Made by a program: the position numbers and the translations under genes. A model generated the notes under the pieces. The model did no database searches and was not told the origin of the DNA. It was given only the letters and a program-made list of their open reading frames with translations. A DNA stretch of 64,000 nt from Antedon mediterranea. Taxonomy: Eukaryota > Echinodermata > Crinoidea > Comatulida > Antedonidae. Every line of letters begins with the position of its first letter. The first letter of the stretch is position 1. The stretch lies in NCBI RefSeq assembly GCF_964355755.1, contig NC_092675.1, positions 8,564,812-8,628,811 of the forward strand, given 5' to 3'. Positions 1-13,400 of the stretch are shown piece by piece.

Positions 1-373
1 TTCAAGAATACCGGCCTATATTATGCACTGAATGTTATTATACTTATGTTTTTATTATTGTTTATAATAATGAAAATGAAACATAACAATGTAATTGTTT
101 GTAACTACGGTGAAGCAGCTTTAGGTCAGGGTGTTGAGTAATAGGTCAGATGTTTGCCCTACTCTGACGTAATGTGTACTTTATTCTAAGTACATTAAGA
201 ATACTCGCGAAAAAATACGCAATACGCTGGGAATCGGGTGCAATACGTGATCTGGAGTATTCCCAATGTATTTATTATAAAGTCAATATTATAAAGTAGT
301 GCAAACATCTGACCTATAATATATATAATGATATTATCATTATTATTATAAACAAAGGTAAAGTAAAATGTAC

Positions 374-3300
374 CTGTAAAGTTAGTAAGCGCTTTACCGG
401 CCCTTTGGCATATAACCTCTCATTTCCATTTGTTTTACGAACGTACTCAAACACTGTACCCCCAACATTGATATTTCCAGACCAATGCAAACTCCAGTCA
501 CCATTAAGGACATACTGGGAACCCTCGACCATTGCTGTAAAATAAATACAGAATATATTTTGTGGATTACAGAAACTTGTTCTATTCTAATATAAGTACT
601 CTAGGCTTTGTTTTCTGTTCTGATGATGAGAATAGTTTCTCGAAACATGTCAAAACATTTAAGGCAGTTTGCCTGTTTATCAAATCCCTCAAAATCGTGA
701 TTGTAACTCGAAAGTTCGGTGGAATCATACATTTATTACAAATATCCATTTCATAGATAGAAATTGTGAACATCTGTACATTTCTTTGCTCCGGTTATTC
801 ACATTATGCATGCCAACTTACCTAAGAAATTTTGAGTGTTTTCTGTAATCTCGATGTGGGTTGCCCCAGCTGGAATGACTGTACAGTTTCGGTAACCTAT
901 GTAACCTATAATGAATAACATTTTATATAATAATATATAATATAAATTTAAAATCAATGGGACAATATTTGCCGCGAGGTAAGCTCCAAACAATCGTTAA
1001 CATTATTATGGTTATGCTATGGTTGCGGTGTTAATTTAATTTTGTTTTTTTGTAGGGAAAATGTATGTATATAATCGTCTTTGTTATTTTGAATTTTATC
1101 TTCGGCTCGTCCACGAAGCTGTACGACACGAAGGGACCCTTCGGAGAGAAGAATTGTGTTTTATGTGTCATCTACACTAGTCTGGGTTCTAGACCGAAAT
1201 TCGTAAAAAGATAAATAGTTTGGCACATTTGGTGTTTCGGCCATGAGCTAATCTTTGTAGACATTCAAAATCAAAACGCTGACTGGTGGACTAACATAAA
1301 AAAGGACAATAAATACAGATGTGGGGCAAGTCTACGTCTACTACACATGTGCTGCGAGTTCCTCCACATTTACATTTATCTGATCATTAATAATTATTAT
1401 TATCTTTTTTCTTGCTACTTTATCGAAGTGAATATTAATTGTGCTACTACCGGTCGGGTACAATAAATGGATTGACTTGGATGTGATATTGTTTAAAAAA
1501 TATCTTACCTTCTGTTGGTGGTGGTTCGACGTAAACCAGTTTATATTGTGAACATGTGTCGTTCTTGCCACCACACTTCATACATACATCCTTTTTAGCG
1601 TCGGAGTTAAGTTCACCATCGCAACCAACAGGCTAGTATACAAATAGTTAGTTTTGTGAATGCGATGGTACATATCATTCCATGAGATCAATTAATTGAT
1701 TGATTTTATGTATTACTCAGAGTCATACAAAAAACACACAATATAACAATTTTAAACAATTAAAAAATCAATACAACAGTAAGAATTGACTTACAATACA
1801 TTGACCATAAATACACATGTCCATACTCTCTTTGTTGCATCTTGTTCCGTCAAGCACTTTTCCAAAAGTATAAAAGAAATGAGTTCCTTTTGCCAGACAG
1901 GTTAGCTCGCATGTATTTGGCTCTGATAGATAATTATATTTAATTGTATATAAACCTACACAGATAAACTATAATTATATATATAATTATTAATCAAAAC
2001 GATAAAGTAAAACAGCCAGAAAAATTCATCAGTATATATATACACATATATTCGAAGATGTCGCTCTGTGAGTTTATTTAAATTAAATGAGAACTAATAT
2101 TAAAATTAATAAATATATGAATGTTGAAATATTTTCAAATTTATTTCACTGTATTATGTGTTGTAAACTAAACTGTCTTCTGCATTATGCATTGATAGAG
2201 GTCATCAGTTGAAGTTGGTCAGTTTTGTTTTTATCTGTTACGTTCCACTGTAATTAAGTATTAACTGGCTTGACATAACACTGTCGATATAAGTAGTAGT
2301 AACTTCCAATAAAATACAAAGGAAAGAGCAAAACGGATAATGGTATACTACATGCTTACTAGAGGCCTACATTTGAAAATCAATCATCTTGATGTTGGCT
2401 AAGTCTATGACAATAAAAACGAATGTGATAAAACGCAATCAACCTACGGCTTGTGATCGGTTCCCATTCACGAACAAGGTGACCAAACATTTTCTTGTTA
2501 TTATACACAGAACATTGCATATCACGAAAGTCTGGGCCACTTGGGGGACATGGCTGTAATTATAACAAACGCTCTGTATTATTATTATTATTTCCATTTT
2601 AACAGGAAGATAAATAAAATGAATTTGAAATATTTTGCTGGCCTTACAAAATGCATTCAATGGATATAATAGACAAACTTGTTTTGTGCTGCAGTATTTT
2701 TATGTTATGGTTGATAATAAAACACAAAAAGAATGTATTATTCTATAAGCCATCCGTCTCAGTGTACCTTGTTCAAAGTTATTGATAATGGTGGACCGTC
2801 AGTCATGCAAGCGGCAAAATGAATAATGTGCTTCTTCAACCTACCTGTGTGTTACACGCTTTGAACTCTTTACTTTCTCCATCACATAGCTGGATACCAC
2901 TGTTCAATGTAGGAATCCTACAATTTTTAAGAAAAGAATCAGTATTTTATTCATTCCTTATGGAGTCAGGAATATTTTGGTTCAGTTTTCTTTTTCCAAA
3001 AGCAACACATTTCGTATACAGGTTGCCCACTAATTTCATTTTTGATAGACGCCAAGTAAATTGACTCTAATTTGCATAATTTAAAATGATGAATAGTTTT
3101 GCTTTAATACTCTATAATCTCTGATTCTGGAGTTGATTTTAATTGTAAAATGTTCAGAATATTAGGCCTAACATTATGTTCTTTTGATTGTATACGTAAC
3201 ATATCATGGAAAAATATTGATAATTTTGTTATAAAATAGACAATAGCAGAACAAGCTCATTTTAAAGGACTTATTTCATATAATTACCAGAAATGTAAAT

Positions 3301-6300
3301 AGTACATCACTATTGGTTCAAAGAACTAATTAAATTGTTAAACAATCTTTACTTTTAAATAGTTTCATTTCTATTTGATAAAATAAAATGCTAATAGTTG
3401 TTTGAAATTGTTTTTTAGGAAGAATGTGAAAATTATATTATTAAAAACAAGGACATATAGATGGCTGCAGTCGCGTGCTTAGTGTTTACCGACCGACCGA
3501 CCAACCTACGAACTGACCGAAATTACTGAACATGTTTAAAAATGTTGAAATGTTTAAAAACAGTTATATTTTTTTAATTTACACGTGCGTATCCTGTCAC
3601 TTTTGACGTGCTCGTATAACGTAATTTCGAGTTGAAAAGTAAGTCAAGAAAACAGAAATCGGGCAAAAAGAGTGCGCAATAACATTTAACGTGCAGTGCG
3701 CGCGCAAAAATCTGCGCACTCATGGCAATTTTGTAAACGCTTAAAATTGCCTGAAACGTACTCTTATTTCATCGAAAATAAATTTTGAAAATTGTAAGCG
3801 CGCGTACGCATGCGTTACATGCGCTACGCACGTAATTGTATTGCAATATGATGATTTATGCCCTGAAATTTATGAGTACCAAATTTTATTTAATTGTGAT
3901 TCATGGTTGTGAAGATATGATTACAAACGTGATTTCGTTAAATCGTGCATAGACCGCGTAATTTTTTATTGCGCACCGTGAAAACATAACCAGATCGAAT
4001 CCTGGCCATAAGGAATATACTGTGAAAAATTGACTTAGCTAGATTAAACTGATATCAAAATAAGATCAGAAAGCGATAAAACGCATAGTGATACCGGACC
4101 GACAGACAGACAGACCGACAGACCGACCGACCGACCGACATAGTGAACTATAGAGTCACTTCCACGCGACTAAAAACACTTGGTTGTCATGATTTGTTTC
4201 TGTTAAGTTTGTGTAGCACAGAAGAAATGCATGATGCAAAATTGCCTCTTTTCTACTCTACTTTTATCAATAAAATCGATGATTTTCAGTCACATATAAA
4301 ACTGCGACACAGTATTCCACTAGTGACATTGATTACTCGGTAGTATTCATTTAAGACACGAGTGTTATATAGAACTGTGATACACTATTCAATTAGTGAC
4401 ATTGATTACTCGGTAGTATTCATTTAAGACACGAGTTTTATATAGAACTGTGATACACTATTCCATTAGTGACATTGATTACTCGGTAGTATTCATTTAA
4501 AACACGAGTGTTATATAGAACTGCGATACACTATTCCATTAGTGACATTGATTACTCGGTAGTATATTCATTTAAAACACGAGTGTTATATAAAACTGTG
4601 ACACACTATTCAATTAGTGACATTGATTACTCGGTAGTATTCATTTAAGACACGAGTGTTATATAGAACTGCGATACACTATTCCATTAGTGACATTGAT
4701 TACTCGGTAGTATTCATTTAAGACACGAGTGTTATATAGAACTGCGATACACTATTCCATTAGTGACATTGATTACTCGGTAGTATATTCATTTAAGACA
4801 CGAGTGTTATATAGAACTGCGATACACTATTCCATTAGTGACATTGATTACTCGGTAGTATATTCATTTAAAACACGAGTGTTATATAAAACTGTGACAC
4901 ACTATTCAATTAGTGACATTGATTACTCGGTAGTATATTCATTTAAGACACGAGTTTTATATAGAACTGCGATACACTATTCCATTAGTGACATTGATTA
5001 CTCGGTAGTATATTCATTTAAGACACGAGTGTTATATAGAACTGTGATACACTATTCCATTAGTGACATTGATTACTCGGTAGTATTCATTTAAGACACG
5101 ACTGTTATATAGAACTGCGATACACTATTCCATTAGTGACATTGATTACTCGGTAGTATTCATTTAAGACACGAGTGTTATATAGAACTGTGATACACTA
5201 TTCCATTAGTGACATTGATTACTCGGTAGTATTCATTTAAGACACGAGTGTTATATAGAACTGTGATACACTATTCCATTAGTGACATTGATTACTCGGT
5301 AGTATTCATTTAAGACACGAGTGTTATATAGAACTGCGATACACTATTCCATTAGTGACATTGATTACTCGGTAGTATTCATTTAAGACACGAGTGTTAT
5401 ATAGAACTGTGATACACTATTCCATTAGTGACATTGATTACTCGGTAGTATTCATTTAAGACACGAGTGTTATATAGAACTGCGATACACTATTCCATTA
5501 GTGACATTGATTACTCGGTAGTATATTCATTTAAAACACGAGTGTTATATAGAACTGCGATACACTATTCCATTAGTGACATTGATTACTCGGTAGTATT
5601 CATTTAAGACACGAGTGTTATATAGAACTGTGATACACTATTCCATTAGTGACATTGATTACTCGGTAGTATTCATTTAAGACACGAGTGTTATATAGAA
5701 CTGCGATACACTATTCCATTAGTGACATTGATTACTCGGTAGTATTCATTTAAGACACGAGTGTTATATAGAACTGTGATACACTATTCCATTAGTGACA
5801 TTGATTACTCGGTAGTATTCATTTAAGACACGAGTGTTATATAGAACTGCGATACACTATTCCATTAGTGACATTGATTACTCGGTAGTATTCATTTAAG
5901 ACACGAGTGTTATATAGAACTGCGATACACTATTCCATTAGTGACATTGATTACTCGGTAGTATTCATTTAAGACACGAGTGTTATATAGAACTGTGATA
6001 CACTATTCCATTAGTGACATTGATTACTCGGTAGTATTCATTTAAGACACGAGTGTTATATAGAACTGCGATACACTATTCCATTAGTGACATTGATTAC
6101 TCGGTAGTATATTCATTTAAAACACGAGTGTTATATAGAACTGCGATACACTATTCCATTAGTGACATTGATTACTCGGTAGTATTCATTTAAGACACGA
6201 GTGTTATATAGAACTGCGATACACTATTCCATTAGTGACATTGATTACTCGGTAGTATTCATTTAAGACACGAGTGTTATATAGAACTGTGATACACTAT

Positions 6301-9300
6301 TCCATTAGTGACATTGATTACTCGGTAGTATTCATTTAAGACACGAGTGTTATATAGAACTGCGATACACTATTCCATTAGTGACATTGATTACTCGGTA
6401 GTATTCATTTAAGACACGAGTGTTATATAGAACTGCGATACACTATTCCATTAGTGACATTGATTACTCGGTAGTATTCATTTAAGACACGAGTGTTATA
6501 TAGAACTGTGATACACTATTCCATTAGTGACATTGATTACTCGGTAGTATTCATTTAAGACACGAGTGTTATATAGAACTGCGATACACTATTCCATTAG
6601 TGACATTGATTACTCGGTAGTATATTCATTTAAAACACGAGTGTTATATAGAACTGCGATACACTATTCCATTAGTGACATTGATTACTCGGTAGTATTC
6701 ATTTAAGACACGAGTGTTATATAGAACTGCGATACACTATTCCATTAGTGACATTGATTACTCGGTAGTACTCATTTAAGACACGAGTGTTATATAGAAC
6801 TGCGATACACTATTCCATTAGTGACATTGATTACTCGGTAGTATTCATTTAAGACACGAGTGTTATATAGAACTGCGATACACTATTCCATTAGTGACAT
6901 TGATTACTCGGTAGTATTCATTTAAGACACGAGTGTTATATAGAACTGCGACACACTATTCCATTAGTGACATTGATTACTCGGTAGTATTCATTTAAGA
7001 CACGAGTGTTATATAGAACTGCGATACACTATTCCATTAGTGACATTGATTACTCGGTAGTATTCATTTAAGACACGAGTGTTATATAGAACTGTGACAC
7101 ACTATTCCATTAGTGAAATTGATTACTCGGTAGTATTCATTTAAGACACGAGTGTTATATAGAACTGCGATACACTATTCCATTAGTGACATTGATTACT
7201 CGGTAGTATTCATTTAAGACACGAGTGTTATATAAAACTGTGACACACTATTTCATTAGTGACATTGATTACTCGGTAGTATTCATTTAAGACACGAGTG
7301 TTATATAGAACTGCGATACACTATTCCATTAGTGACATTGATTACTCGGTAGTATTCATTTAAGACACGAGTGTTATATAGAACTGTGATACACTATTCC
7401 ATTAGTGACATTGATTACTCGGTAGTATTCATTTAAGACACGAGTGTTATATAGAACTGCGATACACTATTCCATTAGTGACATTGATTACTCGGTAGTA
7501 TTCATTTAAGACACGAGTGTTATATAGAACTGTGATACACTATTCAATTAGTGACATTGATTACTCGGTAGTATTCATTTAAGACACGAGTGTAATCATA
7601 TTTTATGTTGACCATAGTCATAGATTAATTTGATCTAATCACTAAATCATCTAATTGAGTACATTACCTGCTTGCGCAGTGTCTTGTTCTAAATGAAGCA
7701 CCTCCGCCACAACTACGAGAACATGTAGAAAAATAACTCCATTCTGACCATACACTGTGCGTGTCCAAATATGGCTTGTTATTGAAGTGCTAGATGTAAA
7801 ATATAAAGTAGATATGAATGAAATAAATACGATATGATATTTTTATTGATTTTCAATTCGGTAAAAATATTACCGAGAACTTAGAAACATGAATAATGCC
7901 AAAGAACAAAGTTGATTTGCTTTAAAATTCGTTAGGAATCTTAAATTAAAAATAAAACACCTATTCTTTATTATTATTTTTTCTCAGCGGATTTTGTGTA
8001 CCGATTATTATAATAATTTTGAATTGTATGTCTATCGGATGTTGTGACGTTATCATGGCTAGCTGAATTTAAAAAGTATTTTTTTCATCTCTCTTTCGTC
8101 AAACAAATCCGTCACTGGTTTAAAGAAACACAAGACAAATTAAACAAACTCAGAAACACTCAATGTCAATTCAGACTGGTGCAATCCCAGCGAATTATCA
8201 ATTAATACTAAAAAACTAATTCTCAGAAACAAAAATATCATAAACAGCTGATTAATAATTTGAAACTCATAGTTCTCCTTTATCGGAATAAATGTCTTAT
8301 CTATTATGCTGGACAAATTTTATGATTTATAGAACTTAATATTGAATGGAACAGTTAAACGCAAGAAACGGTATTTGTTTATAGTACGACATTCAATTCC
8401 CGAGACTACATTAATCACGTTACAATACTTTCATTCATTCTGATTTAATTTATGGTATTGGGGTTTGGGGCAGCACATACTTAAAACGTAAGTTTGAAAC
8501 GTAGGTCTACTTAAAAACTTCCTTTTAGTTAAAAAAAAATGTGTGTCATTATCTATGACCTTCTCGTTCTTTACCTTTATTGATTCTTATAGAATATTAT
8601 ATGTTATACAAGCTTTATAAATGATTTGTCTTTAAAAGATTATGAATATTATCCCTAATCCAGGTGTGTATAAAAAACTAGTCAATGTACTAAAGTAATC
8701 ACTAAAATCAAGCGAAAATCTTAATTATAAGATAAAAAATTAAAACTAATCAGAATTACACTTGGAGACAAATAATGAATGATTTCCCAAATGTCTCATT
8801 ATAATTTCTTTTGTGAGTACAATAATACATTTCCACTAAACAAAAATTCATTTCTAATGGGGTCCAACATTTGAATTACGTTGTCCTGTACATATTGAAG
8901 ATTCAATTTAATTTCCCCCAAAAATATCACAAAACAGAAATTGAATGAGTACATTTTTTTTTAAATAAGCCTATACATTATGAATAAAATAAACGTGTAA
9001 TGTGTTCAAAATTTAAAAAAAATAGAGTATACTAAAAACATTTAAAAACGAAACACACGAATTCACATAATATTTTGTTTCTACATTTAATATTAGATCT
9101 AACATTTATTTATGATGAGCTCTGAGAAAATAGTCTATGTAGAGACTATTTTCTCAGAGCTCATCTTAATTAGGTGCTTTACATCTTTCAGAATATTAGT
9201 CATTTATGACAAAACAAGTGAGTAATTTAAAACCTGTCATGTTACCGGATTGATTAATTATTATTATTATAATTATTATTGTTATTGTTGTTATTGTTGA

Positions 9301-10467
9301 TGTTAATAAATATTTAATTATACACTTTGTTTTTATTTCTTAATATTTTACGCAAAGCCCAGAAGCAAAAAGTCTAACATAACAAATCAGCTTACTTTAA
9401 AATTTATAATGGCTAACCATTTTTCCTCAAAATAGTTTTTGTGTTGAAATATAAAGTTAATGTTATTAATTGATTTCTTAAAATTGTGGAATATCTCATC
9501 AAATATCGAATCAATCGTAAAAGTTATTTTTTAATGACTTTATTAATTTTAAGTTTTTCGGGTACATTGTCACACAAAATGTAAATCGTTTCTGATGTAT
9601 ACCGGTAGTTTGCATAAGTTTATCTTTTACTCAGGTGTTCGATGAACAACAATTACAGGTAGCAGAGAAAATCTCCTTAGTGAACATAAATAAAGAGGAT
9701 ATTGAAAATGTAAAAAAAATTGTTATTTGGGTCATACAATCACAAATAGAGAAGATGGCTGTTTCACTGACCATAGAACATTAAAATGCTGTAGGAAAGT
9801 TCCATGTTTTAAAAGATTATAATGTATAATATATAAAGAAGAGAAAGACAATTTTAGAGGCAGACTCCAGACTCTTGTATGGTACACAAGCATGTTTTCC
9901 AAAGGAGAATGAAATAGAGAAGCTGGAATCCGGATGATACAACACATGTTTAGACAAATAATCAAGAGAGGGTTTGATAAGGCAAGAACGGAGGCTGACC
10001 AACTGGATGAGGATAACTACAGATCTGCATAGGCCTATTCCAACAAAAGGATGTGAAATTGTTGGAGCATCACCATTGAAAGATTGAATACACAGTCAGT
10101 ATATCCGATATATTGGTCATATCAGTAGAGGACCGAATACATCAATTACAAAAAAAGATGATGTTTTCTGTCCCAACAAGACGGTACTATCGTAATCTGT
10201 GGATTCGAATCTCTATTATCTTAGATTTAGAAATCAGGCAAGCCAAAGCCATTACACTATCTATAAAAATCGTAATGAACCCCCAGTAGGCTATTTATTG
10301 CTGAATAGGTGTTCGACTCCAGCTCTACAACGTAGAAGAGGATAACACCATAAGTGTGTATGGAGGGTTGTGTCTAGGCAACAACAATTGTTTTACAAAT
10401 ATCTTACCTTTTTGCACGTTCCAAATCCCAGTAACAACAAACTTGCATATATTCTTAAAATATCCAT
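374..10467 (-). CDS. ADAMTSL: ADAMTS-like secreted protein, partial (C-terminal exons lie off the left edge)
   Basis: Eight minus-strand exons join in phase with GT-AG borders: 10408-10467, 7668-7774, 2845-2917, 2448-2553, 1795-1922, 1509-1632, 822-896 and 374-534. They encode 278 residues. Exon 1 is a signal peptide (MDILRIYASLLLLGFGTC). Exons 2-3 form a thrombospondin type-1 repeat (residues about 28-82, with WSEWS and CSRSCGGG). Exons 4-6 are the ADAMTS cysteine-rich module (DFRDMQC, CELTCLAKG, then PVGCD). Exons 7-8 begin the spacer domain (VIPAGATHIEI, YVLNGDW, ERLYAKGP). The signal peptide runs straight into the TSP1 repeat in phase, so there is no propeptide, metalloprotease or disintegrin domain. 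This is the layout of ADAMTS-like/THSD4/papilin proteins, which are secreted matrix proteins that act with fibrillin rather than as proteases. The last donor, at 373, is phase 0, so the gene continues off the window. The exact paralogue cannot be told. An alternative exon 7 acceptor would add three codons. Confidence 0.88.
1170..1345 (+). repeat. Degenerate copy of the CAGACGGAG-type dispersed repeat
   Basis: The stretch TAGTCTGGGTTCTAGACCG, followed by a GTAAAAAGATAAATA-like block, TTTGGCACAT, and GCAAGTCTACGT near its end, matches 61612-61790 in the same order with many substitutions. It lies in the intron between the exons at 1509-1632 and 822-896 of the ADAMTS-like gene. No coding sense is seen. 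Confidence 0.5.
2958..3180 (+). mobile_element. Truncated relative of the long inverted-arm element at 51.7 kb
   Basis: Shared words in the same order as the start of the left arm at 51728 are GGAGTC, ATATTTTGGTTCA, TTCCAAAAGCA, GTATACAGGTTGCCCAC, TAATTTGCATAATTT and AAAATGTTCAGAA. Only the outer ~220 bp is present, without subrepeats or a second arm. It sits in the ADAMTS-like intron, just upstream (in gene sense) of the exon at 2845-2917. Confidence 0.65.
3469..4171. mobile_element. Putative non-autonomous DNA element with short terminal inverted repeats
   Basis: The left end reads AGTCGCGTGCTTAGTG and the reverse complement of the right end (4157-4171) reads AGTCGCGTGGAAGTG, so the ends form an imperfect 15-bp inverted repeat. 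CCGACCGACC tracts lie just inside both ends. The interior is non-coding with scattered CG-rich words (GCGCGCGTACGCATGCG-like). No target duplication was recognised. The 73-bp minisatellite begins about 130 bp further right. Confidence 0.5.
4298..7592. repeat. 73-bp minisatellite array, about 45 copies
   Basis: The unit contains GATTACTCGGTAGTATTCAT, TTAAGACACGAGTGTTATAT and GAACTGCGATACACTATTCC, and restarts every 73 bp (for example GATTACTCGG at 4331 and 4404). Some units are 75 bp because of a TA insertion (TATATTCAT). Sites that vary between copies include GCGATAC/GTGATAC, TTAAGAC/TTAAAAC and TTCCATT/TTCAATT. Copies are nearly identical in the middle of the array and most divergent at its left end. 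The array fills most of the ADAMTS-like intron between exons 7668-7774 and 2845-2917. Open frames inside it are by-products of 75-bp units. Confidence 0.97.
8160..8520 (+). pseudogene. Decayed LINE reverse-transcriptase fragment
   Basis: Scattered plus-strand frames recall the C-terminal part of non-LTR reverse transcriptases: an SINTKKTN-like piece followed by LIYGIGVWG (about 8440-8475). Many stops and shifts interrupt it. It lies in intron 1 of the ADAMTS-like gene. The match is short and the call tentative. Confidence 0.35.
9114..9165. other. Perfect 23-bp inverted repeat with a 6-nt loop
   Basis: The arm GATGAGCTCTGAGAAAATAG plus TCT is followed by ATGTAG and then the exact reverse complement ending CTCAGAGCTCATC. 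It lies in intron 1 of the ADAMTS-like gene and would fold as a hairpin in either transcript. The stem is too short and too perfect to call a microRNA precursor from sequence alone. Confidence 0.8.
9880..10130 (+). pseudogene. Possible scraps of an RTE-like LINE C-terminus
   Basis: A GRLTNWMRITTDL-like frame (about 9990-10027) and a YIGHISRG-like frame (about 10108-10130) recall the conserved tail motifs of RTE-like LINE proteins. They are frameshifted and in the reverse of the usual order. The call rests on two short motifs only. Confidence 0.25.
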
Positions 10468-13400
10468 ATTTAAAATCTATAAAATAGAATAAATATTTTA
10501 ATGTTCAAGAACGTAAAAAATACAAATTTAAATTGATAGTATTTAGAACGACTCTCATGCGCAACCTTCCTCAAACTATGTAAATTACGCAATTACTAGG
10601 TTTATAGTTATTTAAATGGCATATGAGGCCCTGGAGATGACAAATTATATTTGTAAATATTATGCTTTGACATTCAACTGATTCCGGTCCTATGCAGGGG
10701 GTAAGATTAGTTCAGGTGGGAAGAAAGAAATGTTGCAGTGAAGATTTATAATAGGAACAGCTGTTTTAAGTGTTTTTGTTTTATTAAATTTGAAATACAT
10801 TCTGTACTACCAATATCACATTAAGAACACTCCTAAATCGTAAGCAAATATAAATCAAGATTTATGCCAAGTCTGCATGTTCTAAGAAAGCTTTCGAGAC
10901 AAAAAAGAAAGAAAACTGCTAGGTCTATTTAGTATTAATGTGAACGGCTGAATGTTGTTCATCTATCAACAAAGCTATTTTCATAAACTCCCAATCTCGT
11001 TCGATTTCCACATCTGAGCAAAACCTGTCTTCCAAGCTATTGATGGAATATAATATTTATTTTCCATATCATGAGTCTACATAATTTAATAAGAATTTAA
11101 GGCTTATAGTATTCATTTCAGCGTCGATGTCAACACAGGCCTAGAATACAGGCCTAGCTTTGCTATTCTATTCTGATGTATACGTACAAAAATGTACTAC
11201 ATAATTCCATAGAATTCTATAGAACATTTTGTAGAGATATTGTATTAAACAATTCTATAGAAATGTATTTCAAATTCAAATTCTATAGAAGTTATTTAGT
11301 GTATATAAGATTGTTCTTCTTTTCTATAGACATATTGCTAAATGGAATTTTTTCATGAATTAGTGATTATTATACATTATAATTTATAAACTTTTAATTC
11401 TTTGATAGAATTCTCATATTTGACATTTAGCTATGGGATTTATGATCATGTGATAAATTGGATACTGCTAATTACGTTTGTAAAAAGTAATACATTTTAA
11501 TCGATTTTTAAAAATATACAAGCAATTTGCGTGAAAAAAGGATTTTTCTATATCATTGAGAACAATAAGAGTAAGACCAAATGGCGCAGATCCGGGGGAC
11601 GAAGTACGTTACGTTTACTCTGAGATACAGTTATATAAAAAAAAACAGATAAATACTAACAACTAAAAACTAACAACAATAGCTACAATTCAGTGCCCGA
11701 ATGCCAGTTGGATAAAAGCTGTTACGAAACCTATTTGTACGAGAGATGATGGACCGCTACCATCTATCGCTATGTAACACCTAAAATGAGTTGAATCTTG
11801 GAATATAGAATGTGTTTTTGTTTTTCTTTTGCGAGAAGTTTGAGTAACTCATGAGCAACCAATCGAAAGCAACCTGCAGCTACTTTAACCTCTTTTCATG
11901 TTCATGAAGCTCCTCTATTACCGTCACAACTGTCATAAAATAAATATACGTTGCACCCCTGCGAATAGAAGTGTTAGTGTTATTACATGAATACGTAAGA
12001 ATGTGGTAAGTGAACGAACAATGAAATAAAAATAATCATAAGATAATAATATACCTGAAAATCATGTAGGCCTAAAGTAAAGTTGATTTCATTCTTTGTT
12101 GCGATTGTTACAACTATCTGAAATGTTAGTTTTTTCTAAAATCCATAGAACAGTAAGCTCCAACTAAGTAACAGTATGCCAGAGTATTTTCCTGATTATA
12201 TCCTGAAAGTGTATACCGTGATGATTTGTACTGATTTTAGACCAAGCGGATATTACACTTTTTATTACTAGCATATTATTACACCAAGAACATATCGAGG
12301 TATAAAAATAACCTTCTTTTCACAACTGATCTCGCTGAATGATATCAACGTATTGAATAATTGTATTGTCGTTCGTGCGCATGGTCTGTGTGTTGGTGAT
12401 CAATTTTAAGGCGGAGCATTAATCCCTTGTGTTCATACATGATGTTCATTGTGAGTTTTTTAGTATGGGTAATACTGTGGGTAATTATTACAAAAATAAA
12501 ATATTGCCTAAATATTAGCATCATTATTTAGAAATCAGTGGATACTTCATACAACCATTGCTCGGTTAAAACAATTCGTGGATGACATGTCTTATCGCAT
12601 AGATCGATCGAACATATCTGAAATGAATTTAGTTTTACCTTTATTAAACACCTTTATATTAATACCTCAACGCCAAAGAGAGGATCATGACGTTAGTACA
12701 AAAGTGAATTGTTATGAAAGGAAATTAAAATCAACATTTTAAATTGCTTTAAGGATAATGTAAACTGAAATGACTTCACTGATTATTATTAATGTTGATT
12801 AACATAATCGATGACTTACTTTCTATAATACATCTTTAAACAAATATTACTCTAATACTTTTATTATGTAATAACTAACAAATCAATCCAAGTTGGAGAA
12901 TGAGGATTCACAAATTAACTCACAAAATCCTATTACTTGTTTAATCCATTTCAATAAATTAATTTTGTTTGAACAAGTTTATCCGCTCGAAAAGAAGGGA
13001 AATAACAAAAGCAGATTGTCTGTGATACTTTAGGCAAAGTAATTCACTTAAAAGATGTATGTCAATACTAAAATATTCAGGCTTGTTCAAGGTTTCATAC
13101 ATTCACCTTATCTTTGAAGTAAATTCCAAACTATTTCGATATTGTAGTTATGTTGATTAAAAGGGGATAACACGACGTGTTTACGACAACACAATCAATA
13201 TTATTAACTTCAACAATGGGACAAGAGAAGTGAAGGCCGTACAGGCTTTATATCTGAATATGTCTCGACACTAACCTACTAACCAACCATTTAATTGTTA
13301 TAAAAATAATTACCTTTTGCTCACAAGTATTTATATGCTTTTTGGCAAATTCTTTCACTTGATATCACCATTTAGAAATGACTACTCTTAAAATTGTATG

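Noticed and set aside
2439-2447. Donor GTTGAT just after the Cys-rich exon at 2448
   Set aside because: The overlapping donor GTAGGT is stronger and is the only one giving in-phase joining to the exon at 1795-1922.
4729-5094. 121-codon open frame with repeated YSISDIDYSVVYSFKTRV-like blocks
   Set aside because: It is the 73/75-bp minisatellite read through consecutive 75-bp units. The frame closes where 73-bp units resume, and the locus is an intron of the ADAMTS-like gene.
7754-7755. Alternative acceptor for the TSP1 exon at 7754
   Set aside because: It would put the exon in the wrong phase relative to the signal-peptide exon, whereas the acceptor before 7774 joins in phase.
9114-9165. MicroRNA precursor
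   Set aside because: The perfect 23-bp stem with a 6-nt loop is shorter than usual precursors and lacks flanking paired sequence; kept only as a hairpin.
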